The notes under the pieces are model-generated. The model saw nothing but the letters and a program-made list of their open reading frames with translations. It made no database searches and had not been told where the DNA came from. Shown one piece after another: positions 44,054 to 53,771 of a stretch of DNA of 64,000 nucleotides; position 1 is the first letter of the stretch, and each line of letters begins with the position of its first letter. This DNA comes from Argopecten irradians. Taxonomy: Eukaryota > Mollusca > Bivalvia > Pectinida > Pectinidae. The DNA lies in the NCBI RefSeq assembly GCF_041381155.1, contig NC_091147.1:9508837-9572836 (forward strand). The letters are read 5' to 3'. Both the position numbers and the translations under genes were made by a program.

Positions 44054-44196
44054 TGTAACATTGGAAGAATAACTCTCTGTCAAGATGGCTGTCACATAAC
44101 TGATTTATTGCATTTACGCGGGAGTCGCTTATGAACACAAAACAAAACAATAACAGGGCCGCTTAGGCGCTTAGAAATACAAGTCAATATGTTACA
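44054..44196 (-). repeat. 5' LTR of the Ty3/gypsy element
   Basis: 143 bp, intact TG...CA ends. The primer-binding site begins at 44053 in element orientation. Confidence 0.93.
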
Positions 44197-45429
44197 CCTA
44201 GGACCTTAGTTGCACATATTGCATTTTGCAACTGATCGGCCAACAAGATGGTCGACCGGCGGCCATCTTGGATTTTGATAGTTAAAGTTTTTTACCGCTT
44301 TTTCTCAGAAAGTACAGAAGAGATCTGTCTCAAATTTCATATCTAGGTTTACCTATGACCCTAGTTGTGCATATTGCATTTTGGGACTGATCGGCCAACA
44401 AGATGGCCGACCGGCGGCCATCTTGGATTTTGATAGTTAAACTTTGTTACTGCTATTTCTCAGAAAGTACTGAAGGCATCTGTCTCAAATTTCATATCTA
44501 GGTTCCCTTAGGACCTTAGTTGTGCATAATGCATTTTGGGACTGATCGGACAACAAGAGGCCATCTTGGATTTTGATAGTTAAAGTTTGTTACCGCTTTT
44601 TCTCAGAAAGTACGGAAGAGGTCTGTCTTAAATTTCATATCTAGGTTCCCCTAGGATCCTAGTTGTGCATATTGCATTTTGGGACTGATTGGCCAACAAG
44701 TTGGCCAACCAGCGACCATCTTGGATTTTGATAGTTTAAGCTTGTTACCGTTATTTCTCAGAAAGTAATGAAGGGAACTTTCTCAAATTTTATATGTAGG
44801 TTCCCCTAGGACTCTAGTTGTGCATACTGCATTTTGGGACTGATCGGTCAACAAGATGGCCGCCAGGCAACCGTCTTGAATTTTGTTAGTGAAAGTTTGT
44901 GACCACTATTTCTCAGAAAGTACTGAACGGAGAATTTCTCAAATTTTTATGTAGGTTCTTCTAGGGCCCTAGTTATGCCTATTGCATTTTGGGACCGATT
45001 GATCAACAAGATGGCCGACCACCATCTTGGATTTTGATACTTTTAAGTTTGAAAAGCAGAAAAAAGAAGTTTAAGTTTGTAAAGCAGAAAAAAGAAGCAG
45101 AGAAAAGATCCCTCTTTCATTTGTCAGACGTCAATCTTTGGTGGGCGCCAAGATCCCTCTGGGATCTCTTGTTGATACATGTATATCTCAGCAGAAATCT
45201 AGATTATCTTTCATCGGTTTTAAACTTAGACAAAAATCAGCAAACCAAGTTCAGAAATGATTTGATTCATTTTAGTATTTAAGAAACTGCTGAGGAGTCT
45301 TGTGCAAGCCTCTTGTCCTATATAATTACCAATACCCCTGTTCTCTTGTGTTTTACCAATTCAATGCATATGTCTCTCCAAAAGGTCTGTTCCACGTGCA
45401 TTTTTATGAATATAGAACTATGTTGATCT

Positions 45430-46003
45430 GGATTATCGCTATAATCATCATCATGGTATTGATAAACTGTTTACCTTCTTCAACTCGCCCATTGATTAAT
45501 TGTCCCCACCCTCAACAATTAAAATAATATCCCCGAACAAGACATCATAGACCACTTACGTCTTCTCAACACTAATAAACCAGCTGGCCCGGATACGATT
45601 CCTCCAAAATGTATTTAAAATGTTTCCAATTCGCTAATTAAACAACTGCATATAATATTGAACAAGTTTATTTCTACCGGTACTCTTCCAAATGTATGGA
45701 AACATTCCAATGTCATTACAAATTATAAAGGCAAAGGTCTACGATCTAATCTATCGGATTTTCGACCAATCTCTGTAACCTCTATTTTTTTGTAAAATAC
45801 TAGATTTTTTTTTACAAATACATGTTAAATTTTCTATCAGATAATAATATAATTTCCAAAAATCGATCGAGTGTTTTTGCTTAGAGATTCACCGACTTCT
45901 CAATTATTGAATAAACATATATGGCTCAATTGTTCAACATTTGGATAAAGGTTAATTTCTGTGATATTAGTAAGGCATTTGGCCGAGTTTGGCATGATGG
46001 TCT

Positions 46004-46034
<31 letters not shown>

Positions 46035-46870
46035 TTAACATGGTAACATGACGTGATGAATATGTGGTTTTCATCGTACTTATGTAAAAGGATGCAGAGA
46101 GTTGTCGTTTATGGATTTAGATCTTCTTGGAAAATCCTTCAGGTAGATGTACCACAAGGTACTGTATTATGTCCCTATTTCTTTCTTTTATACATAAACG
46201 ATATTAGTGAAAAAAATAAATTCTACTGTAAAACTATTTGCTGATGACACATCATTGTATACATTTATAGAGGGAAACAGACAGAAATATCACAGAAAAA
46301 ATATCGGTGGACAGACGCTTGGGTCCTTAATTACATCTTGACCTGGTTTTTCATAACCGTACAAAAGTAATTAAATGTAACGTTAATTCTATGGCTAGTT
46401 GGTTGACTCATAACAATTTCGTTTATAAATAAGAATATAAAAAGATAAATACTCAGAATATTGAAATATAAAATTGATAGAAGGTTTTTAACAACTATCT
46501 ATACTTCTTGTATACGACCTGGGGCCGCGGTGGCCAAGTGGTTAAGATGTCTCGACATGTTACCACAAGTCCTGGGATGCGGGTTCGAATCCCATGTGTG
46601 GCAGTTGCCAGGTACTGACCGTTGGTCGGTGGTTTTCCTCCGGGTACTCGAGCTAGTATCGTGTGGTCAAATTGTACCCAGGCAGAATGAAACCTCTCAG
46701 AGTCAATCCAGCTGGAAGCAATACGTATAATTACAGGTTTAAGAAAGGGGACTAGTCATAATGCATTTTATAATGAAATTGGTATCGTAGTTCTAACTGA
46801 GAGAAGACATCTATATCAAAATATTTCTTTTTATAATATTTTCAACAATATCTGTCCTGATCATATAAAA
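45430..46870 (+). pseudogene. Old LINE reverse transcriptase, 5' part
   Basis: Degenerate RT sequence on the plus strand: NTNKPAGPDTIPPK (about 45570), CDISKAFGRVWHDGL (about 45960), VPQGTVLCPYFFLLYINDIS (about 46150), LFADDTSLY (about 46236), then IQLEAIRIITGLRKGTSH after a SINE insertion. Many stops and frameshifts. It resembles L2/CR1-like animal LINEs; the clade is not settled. It continues at 51006 beyond later insertions. Confidence 0.75.
46521..46650 (+). mobile_element. tRNA-derived SINE fragment inside the old LINE
   Basis: Head GGTGGCCAAGTGGTTAAGAT (box A) and GGGTTCGAATCCC (box B), then TTGCCAGGTACTGACC and GGTGGTTTTCCTCCGGGTAC. It breaks the LINE between CIRP and SIVWSNCTQAE. The tail is absent, so only the 5' part of the SINE is present. 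It is not a tRNA gene because the acceptor arms do not pair. Confidence 0.75.
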
Positions 46871-46875
46871 GACCT

Positions 46876-46969
46876 GCTTTAACTCTTTCACCCCTATGTA
46901 ACTTTATTAGACTCTACCATGCATTGATCTGGATAAGTCCATTATGATCTATAGTGGTGAAAGGGTTAA
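46876..46969. mobile_element. ~93 bp MITE with TTAACCCTTTCACC ends
   Basis: Inverted termini TTAACTCTTTCACCCCTAT and ATAGTGGTGAAAGGGTTAA surround a ~55 bp centre. It is inserted in the old LINE after its DHIKDLL reading. Confidence 0.65.
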
Positions 46970-47019
46970 CTACTTATTAACATCATAAATATGTATAATT
47001 TTCGTCATACTATATTGTT

Positions 47020-47186
47020 TCATATTCCAGCATCCAGAACGCATTTATACAGCCTTTTCCCGTCTTTAATGTCAGAATGGAACTCTGCGTCCTGTCCGTT
47101 GACTTCTATGTCATCCATACGTGCAATAAAATAGGAATGCTCACAATCTGGTTTACGATAATTTTCCTCTATGTTCAGAAGCATTA
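47020..47186 (-). other. Unrecognised coding-like fragment beside the MITE
   Basis: A minus-strand reading of about 50 residues contains KPDCEHSYFIARMDDIEV and DGKRLYKCVLDAGI before a stop. It lies between the old LINE and the 47187-47590 MITE. Composition looks protein-like, but I recognise no family. It may be a captured exon or transposon remnant. Confidence 0.25.
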
Positions 47187-47590
47187 AAGGCCCACTACCT
47201 TTCCGGAGGAAAACATAAAGGTTTCTTAAAAACATTAATAACATCAGAAAATATATACCAATGGCCTAAGATGAGGTTACAACACCAAACATATTCAAGA
47301 TTTCCTGCGTAATATATGATAACAATGGAGAATTATTTCGCTGTTTTGCCGTCTGGCGCAGTGATAGTCAAGTACCGCGCGGTATTTACGACGACGGCGG
47401 GAAACATAAAACGACCCGCGTTATGAAAATTAACATTTTATTTATTTAAATCAAATTGTTCAGAATGTGATGACACGTGTAGTATTAACGGTAAGTTAAT
47501 AACTTTAGCGACTATACAAAAATATTGATCTCGTTTTACTTTCCCATTTTAAAAATTAAAAGCCGTTTCGGAAAGGTAGTGGGCCTTTAA
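47187..47590. mobile_element. 404 bp MITE, AAGGCCCACTACCTTTCCG ends
   Basis: Perfectly matched inverted termini TTAAAGGCCCACTACCTTTC and inverse, with TTAA at both borders, suggesting a piggyBac-like target. The centre is CpG-rich (GTACCGCGCGGTATTTACG). A partial copy lies at 15473-15565. The younger LINE integrated exactly at its right border. Confidence 0.8.
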
Positions 47591-47680
47591 GATATAGATA
47601 TAGATATAGATAATTTCCAGTACAGGAACTATTGTTCCTCTTCACCGGACTCGAAAATGTCATGTTTTAACATATACTGT

Positions 47681-50668
47681 TCATTTTCCGGTTATGGTAG
47701 CCCTGTAGTTGAAAATTACGTCTTCGTTTTTCCAATTAGTATCAAGTCTATTTTTGAAGCAGTTAATGTTTGGTGCTGAAACAACATCTTCTGGTAAACT
47801 GTTCCACATCTTTACTGTTCTGATGGTGAAGCTGTTACTCCGTAACAATGTTCTGGAATGCTGCGGGAATATCATTTTTGTGTTTCCTCTACTGCTGTGC
47901 CGGGGTGCCACATCCTTCCATAGATTTAAAAATGAACTCGCCTCTTCATCGTAGATGTTATTTGTTAACTTGTAAAGTTCAATCATATCTCCTCTGATTC
48001 TTCGATATGATAGGGTTGGGAGATTTAGAATTTTCAGTCTTTCTGGATATGATAGGTTGTTCATTCCTGGAAGACTTTTAGTAGCTCTGCGCTGCACCGT
48101 TTCGAGTCTATCGATGTCCTTGATTTTGTATGGAGCCCACACCGCGCTTGCGTAGTCAAGTTGTGTCCTAACTAGACTTTTGTATAACGGCATGAATGAT
48201 TTCTTGTCCATAAAAAGGAAGGTTCTTCTCAAAAGACCGAATATCTGGTTCGCCTTCTTGATCTTTTCGCTTATGTGATATTCAAATGTTAGTTCTGGGT
48301 CGATTATTACTCCAATATCTTTCTCCTTATCCGTACGTGCAAGGTCGTTTCCAAGAAGTTTATATGTTGCTGGTGTTTCCACTGTACGCCTTTGTTGTTT
48401 ACCTATGTGCATATGTTTGCACTTTTCAGGGTGCATTCTTAATAGCCAAGTATCACTCCAGGTTCCCATCGTAATCAGATCTTTTTGTAGAATTTCTTCG
48501 TCCTCGCTATTTTTAATTACCTTGAAAATTTTGGTGTCATCTGCAAACAGGTACATGTCCGAATTAACTGTTTCAGGGAGATCATTCACGAAAATCACAA
48601 ACAGTAGAGGGCCAAGAACTGAACCTTGTGTGGTATTCCTGACGATGCGTTTGTCCATTCAGAGTTTATATTATTTATTGAGACGTGCTGTATTCTTCCT
48701 TCTAAAAAGTTTGTAATCCATTTTATTACTTGGTTGGAGAATTTATAGGCTCGTAGCTTGTTGGCTAAGCGCCTGTGTGGCACTGTGTCAAAAGCCTTCT
48801 GGTAATCCATGTACACACAGTCAACGCTGAATCCTTGATCTATAGCCTCAGTCCATTTATCCAAGACTTCCAAAAGTTGCAATGAGGTGGACCTTCTCGA
48901 TATGAAGCCGTATTGTCGCGGTGAAAATAGATTATTTGATCGCATGTATTCATTGACGTGCTCGCGTATTATTTTTTCCATAACTTTACACACGACTGAT
49001 GTTAGGCTAACAGGACGATAGTTCCCCGCTGCACTTTTATCTCCCTTTTTGTAGATAGCACACACTCGGGCCTGTTTCCACTGGTCAGGAATAGTTCCGT
49101 TTTTAAGAGTTTGGTTAAAAATTATTTCGAGTGGTGTTGCGATAGCACTCGCTGTTCTCTTCAAGAATTCTGGGTGCATGTTATCTAGTCCCGGCGATTT
49201 GTTTGGTTTTAGTTTGTTTAAAACTTTAATTATATGCTCGCTTGTTATTTTCAGTTCCGACATTTCGCTGGTGATATTTTTTGTCTGCCAATGTAGGCGA
49301 TTCTCCTTCATCCTCCTTTACAAATACACTTTGGAAGAATTTAGCCAGAATATCAGCCTTTTCCTTTGCGGTTGTAGCTTTCCTCGAGTTTGTATCCTTT
49401 GGGTTTACGTATAGATCTCCGATTTCCACTTTGGTCTTGGATTTAGAGTTGATATATTTCCATATTAGTTTCGGATCTGTTTTGGCTTTGCTAGCGAGGG
49501 ATTGTTCATAGTTCTTTCTCAAGTTTCTAGTTATCGCTTTGACTTTGTGTCTGATTTTGCAGTATTGTCTTCTTATTTCTGGGTCCGATGATGTGACAAC
49601 TTGTTTTGAGAGCGAGTGTTTCAGTTTGATTAGTTTCAGAGTGTCTTGATCAACAGGAAAATTATGCTTGTTATTTTTGTTCAGCTTGATCGATTTTGTT
49701 GGCACGTATTTATCAATAAGTCCATGTATTTTGTTCCGAAACAACTCCCAGTTTTCTTCTATAGTGTGGTCCTCCTTCAATTCTTGTCTCCAGTTGACGG
49801 CGTTTATTTCCTCGTTTAGTTTGTCATAATTAGCTTTGTTGTAGCATTTTCGGGTCCTAGACGTTGTTTTAGTTGACTTTTGGCAATCAATTTTAACAAT
49901 CAAAACATTATGGTCGCTCTTTCCCAGTGGGCTCTGGTAATCTACAGATGATATAATGTGTTCGTTATTAGTTATGACTAGGTCCAGAATGTGAGGTGTA
50001 TCGTTTCCTCTCCATCTTGTTGGATGTTCAATCACCTGTGACAAAAAGTTATCTTGTAGGCAGTGAATGAGTTTATATTCATGCGATTCTGTGCTGTCTC
50101 CTTTAGAGTTCCAAGTTTCCCAGTTTATGTCTGGGTAGTTGAAGTCTCCCATTATGATCATTTTTGAGTAGTTTTTGGATGTTGCTTCGTTTATCAGGTT
50201 TCTCAGACTATTGTTGTTTTCCTCGGATCCACTGTCTGATCTATATATCAGTCCAATTAATAGTTTTTCGTGCACATTGAGGGGTACTTCTATGAATATG
50301 TTTTCTTGAAAATTTGTTTCTAGGCGAACTTCTTTCGGTTGGAGTAGCTTGTTAACATATAAAATCATACCTCTTCCCATGTTATTATCTATATTTTTAT
50401 CAAACATGCAGTAGTCCGTATTCCCTTCTATTGAGAATTCTTGAGGTTTCATATTTAGAGATCTTGTTTTAGGTTTAACCTCCGTAATCCCGATTATTTC
50501 TGGTTTAATTTCATTCACTCTTATTGCTAGTTCTGAAAGTTTGTTTTTTAGTTGATCTGCATTTGTGTAGAAGCATGTCAAATTTTCGAACGTTATTTGT
50601 TTTCCTGTGGTTTGTTGCTTACTTATTGTCCTCCCTTTGTTTTGATCTTTGTTATCCTTCTGTCCCAC
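47681..50668 (-). pseudogene. LINE ORF2 (endonuclease and reverse transcriptase), frameshifted
   Basis: The endonuclease is at 49226-50668, with IGITEVKP, GDFNYPDINW and LGKSDHNVLIV. The RT palm is at 48595-49311, with NKSPGLDNMHPEFLKR, YRPVSLTS and DYQKAFDTVPH. The RT catalytic region is at 47681-48658, with GSVLGPLLFVIFVNDLP and LFADDTK, followed by thumb and C-terminal sequence. Frame changes lie at 49226-49311 and 48595-48658. These two lesions, with few stops, indicate a fairly recent insertion. Confidence 0.9.
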
Positions 50669-50997
50669 GGGGGTCCCCGTACTTTGTACGTGAATTCCCC
50701 CGATGGGTTTTGCTCTCGTTTCTTCTTCGCCTCCTCCCAGAGCTTCTTTTCCTGTTCCCGTTCGGCCTTCGTGAGGTCGTTGCTAATTTTAATGTTTGAA
50801 AGGTTTTCGTCCTCTCCGAGTTTTTTTATATTCCTGAACATAGCCTTTTTGGTATCCGTATTATAGAAGGATACCAAGATAGGTCTGTTTGTTTGTTTGT
50901 CCTTTTGATCCCCTGCAGTGTTGAATCTACCAAGTCGGATGACTTTCTCGGTGTCATTTTCCGACTTAGCATTGCATGCATCCAGGATAATGTTCAC
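50623..50997 (-). pseudogene. LINE ORF1 C-terminal fragment
   Basis: About 124 residues with IRLGRFN and RPILVSFYN, like the RNA-binding C-terminal domain of LINE ORF1 proteins, ending in a basic tail. It is truncated at the element's 5' end and has no proper start. Its end overlaps the ORF2 frame by 46 bases. Confidence 0.6.
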
Positions 50998-51005
50998 GTG
51001 ATATA

Positions 51006-51560
51006 TTTAAGATATTCTGCAGAGAGGCAAACGCATATTACATTATGCCAATTAAGAAATTACATTAGTAATCTAAACTCTGATTTATCTAACTCTCATT
51101 AACCGACAGTCCTGCCTGCCTGTGTGGTTTTCCAATTGAAGATTCTTATCATAATTTCCTTTATTGCCCTCTCTATTATAAACAAAGAACTCGCCTAAGT
51201 TATTCTATTTTTGCACTAGATATCAACATTCCTCATTCTATCGTCACTTACCTCTATGGATGTAATAGCCACTACATGTATTTTAATTCAAATGATATAT
51301 TACTGAATATTGCACAGGAATACATTAGAGATACTGTACCAGACGTTTTGTATGATATATCATTGACACCGATAACACTTCAATTTTATTCATTAAGATA
51401 TTGTGAACATGTATTAAAGATGTTTCTCCACCAACGAATGATGTTTTCTCTCCATCAAATACAGGAGCAGACGAATTAGTACTTTTTCTACAGTTGTAAA
51501 CGTTACTTACTTAACATCATTAACAACATTGGAAAGTCTGAACTTCTACTTCAAAATAAA
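51006..51560 (+). pseudogene. Old LINE, 3' part
   Basis: Continues the plus-strand LINE from 45430-46870. The C-terminal cysteine/histidine motif reads CLCGFPIEDSYHNFLYCPLY and later IPHSIVTYLYG and YFNSNDILLNIAQEYIRDTV, typical of the zinc-knuckle-like end of L2/CR1-like ORF2. Several frame changes. Confidence 0.65.
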
Positions 51561-52440
51561 AATATTAAAATAATTAATTGCATCCAGAAAAACGTCCATG
51601 GCACTATGCCCTATATGGAACGCATGCACTAAATGTAAGGTAAATTACTGTACATCATTGTTTGGTGTGCTGATAAGACATATATTTACATGAGTAAACG
51701 CTAATTGTTGTTCAAATGATGAGTTATATATTCTTTGTCGGTGGTGGAGCATATTGATATATTGTGATAGCGGGCAGTCCTCCTCTGATGTTTTGACCAT
51801 ATAGCATGGAGCGAACTATATACAATGATCCCCAAACAACGCTCACCTACGTAGGTTTCAACAATGGCTCATCTTCCCGTTGTTATATGTATAGTCTGCA
51901 GATTTTGCCAAACGTCTGATGGGTGCACTTATTTTTATTCCTGTCACCCCAAGTGACTGTTGCATTCAAGTCGTATTCACATGTAAACCCCTGCAGCTCA
52001 ATTTAACAATGAAGAGCATTTCAGTCTTTCACTTTGTCATCAGCTGGTCATGCTTGATATTTTCCTTCCATGGGTTTCTTCGCAATCTTCTTTCCATGGT
52101 ACTCTCAAATTCTGTTGCAATGAGGAGAGTAAACATGACGATGTCAGGTTCCAATATCATCAGGGAAGACTAACTTCATGTACAAATCCGTCTTCGTCTT
52201 CCTTGCTTGTGCTTTGTTCACGATAGAAGAGTTGTTTTTAATTTGTTCTTTCCTCACTTTCCCTTCTTTCACGAACCAAACAGAAGGCTGGTTGTACTAC
52301 ACGGTGTTTTGTCCACTTTCTCCATCTTTCTCCCTCCAGGATGTAAGCCAACAATCTTAGTATATCATAATGCATTCATAATAATATCCCTACATTATTG
52401 GATATTGGAACATCAATAACCAGGCAATTCATATTCTAAG
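51561..52440. other. No gene seen
   Basis: AT-rich; short open frames without family features. No repeat family recognised. Confidence 0.4.
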
Positions 52441-53660
52441 CTATTGATGGCCATAATTATCCGCCATTTTGGTATTTGGAATAACGAAAGCGTTGAAAAA
52501 ATAAAAAAAAAAAGCATCGCTAATGAATCCATACACTTGGACAATATTTATTACATACATACCATTATCCAATATTCAGCAATGAAAAATATATACATGT
52601 ATATACACTATAGGTTTTGGTCAGAGCAAAAAATCGCTATTTGGCTTCCAGCTAAAATAAATTATTTCTCAAAGATTTTGACGACCATTTCGGTCAATTA
52701 TCACAATTTAATAATCATTATTAATTATTGTTTAAATATATATATTGAATACATAATGAAGTTACATACCTAAATTATTTTTACCTTGTACGTGTCATTC
52801 AACCTTATTTAATTATCTTTAGGACTTTGTACTATTTTGTCCGCCATCATGTTTTAAACTGTATTTAATGATGCATATGGTGTATAATATTTTAGAAATT
52901 AACAATTGAATCCTTAAAAAAAATCTTGAATTAATATAAATAGTTTTGCGGTTGGCTTGTTGAAATAACTATGGATTTTTTCAATATTTAATACCCACAC
53001 AAGGGTGTGAGGTCCACGTTCAAGTCGGTCTTAATATTTATGGTCAAACCAATAAATGATGTTCGATAGAGAGAAAAACCTATGTCAGAAATATTGATCC
53101 GAAATAAAACTGGCTAGTTGGCGTCGAGACTATAATAAAGGATTTATAATAGAATTTGATGCCATTTTAGTCATCTTGAATAATGTATTTATTTAAAATT
53201 GTTTTCAAAATATACATTTAGAAAATTTCTCCTCCTTATATTCTTAAACCTTGTAGTTGCCAATCAACCTGCATCTTGTATTTTGTAAGATGGGGTAACT
53301 TTTAACCGTTTTTTCAGTATTTGGAGCTATTTTGTCCGTCATCTTGGCTCCGTTTATACCAGTTGTTTCCTAGCAAGGTTTAAGATGAGATAAATAGGGT
53401 TTCAATGTTGGTTTTATGTGATTTCTGTATGAATTTCTGAAATTTTCAATATTCGGCGGCCATCTTGAACGCCATCTTGAATATTTCAAAATGCTCAAGG
53501 GTGAGAGCTTCACACTCATCTGGATCTTATTATATACATATCAATAGACAATATTCAGCAGAAAAAAACTATATAAATTAATTTTGAGTTAGGGCAAAAA
53601 TCGCTATTTGGCGTCCGGACTATAGCAAAGGATGACCAAAATTGACAAAATTTCCACATT
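52440..53660. repeat. Diverged ~520 bp long-period repeat
   Basis: Related blocks recur near 52560-52660, 53080-53150 and 53540-53640: CAATATTCAGCA, AAAATCGCTATTTGGC and GACTATAATAAAGG or similar. CGCCATCTTGAA-type motifs accompany them. It looks like an old two- to three-copy tandem duplication of an unidentified element. Confidence 0.5.
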
Positions 53661-53688
53661 TTTTTTATAATTCATGCATGTTAAGGAT

Positions 53689-53771
53689 TAGTCCGCTAAA
53701 CCTGCCTATATCATTAGGAATTTTGCATTAGGTAAAAATAACTTAATAGTATAGCCAGGTTTAGCGGACTA
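53689..53771. mobile_element. 83 bp foldback MITE
   Basis: Inverted termini TAGTCCGCTAAACCTG and CAGGTTTAGCGGACTA, with further pairing just inside (CCTATA/TATAGC), surround a ~40 bp AT-rich centre. Confidence 0.7.

Larger units (their letters stand above)
39752..44196 (-). mobile_element. Ty3/gypsy LTR retrotransposon, degenerate
   Basis: Two 143 bp LTRs (39752-39894 and 44054-44196) differ at four positions and are bounded by TGTAAC ... GTTACA. A CCTAG target duplication flanks it at 39747-39751 and 44197-44201. In element orientation a primer-binding site starting TGGTGTCAAAGAAGA directly follows the 5' LTR, and an AAAAAGGGAGA polypurine tract precedes the 3' LTR. The coding order gag, protease, RT, RNase H, integrase is Ty3/gypsy type. 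The coding region is broken by several stops and frameshifts, so this copy is non-autonomous. Confidence 0.93.
37394..45175 (+). mobile_element. Second pearl-like element, interrupted by three insertions
   Basis: Starts AGCCCACCATCTGATGATGG with a CCGT microsatellite (about 37458-37471). Core monomers lie at about 37480-37560, 38100-39006, 39542-39751 and 44197-45030. It ends with GGTGGGCGCCAAGATCCCTC and a terminal AGATCCCTCTGGGATCT hairpin near 45150-45175. Two retroposons (about 37668-38095 and 39007-39541) and a Ty3/gypsy element (39752-44196) sit inside it. At about 38221-38820 two ~300 bp dimers are nearly identical, showing higher-order homogenisation. Most monomers hold an inverted pair AAGATGGCCG ... 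CGGCCATCTT. Confidence 0.65.
47596..51005 (-). mobile_element. Younger LINE, 5'-truncated, in the old LINE
   Basis: Non-LTR retrotransposon flanked by a 10 bp duplication TTTAAGATAT (47586-47595 and 51006-51015). The 3' end carries an ATCTAT-type microsatellite tail at about 47591-47612. It keeps the C-terminal part of ORF1, an APE-type endonuclease and a reverse transcriptase, with two frameshifts. Motifs suggest the CR1/Jockey-like group; the clade is an inference. Confidence 0.88.

Noticed and set aside
44036..44095. Upstream extension of the gypsy gag frame
   Set aside because: It runs through the primer-binding site into the LTR; the first ATG after the primer-binding site (44035) is more plausible.
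46521..46650. tRNA gene candidate (good box A and box B)
   Set aside because: Acceptor stems do not pair, it interrupts LINE coding sequence, and a SINE central domain follows; it is a SINE head.
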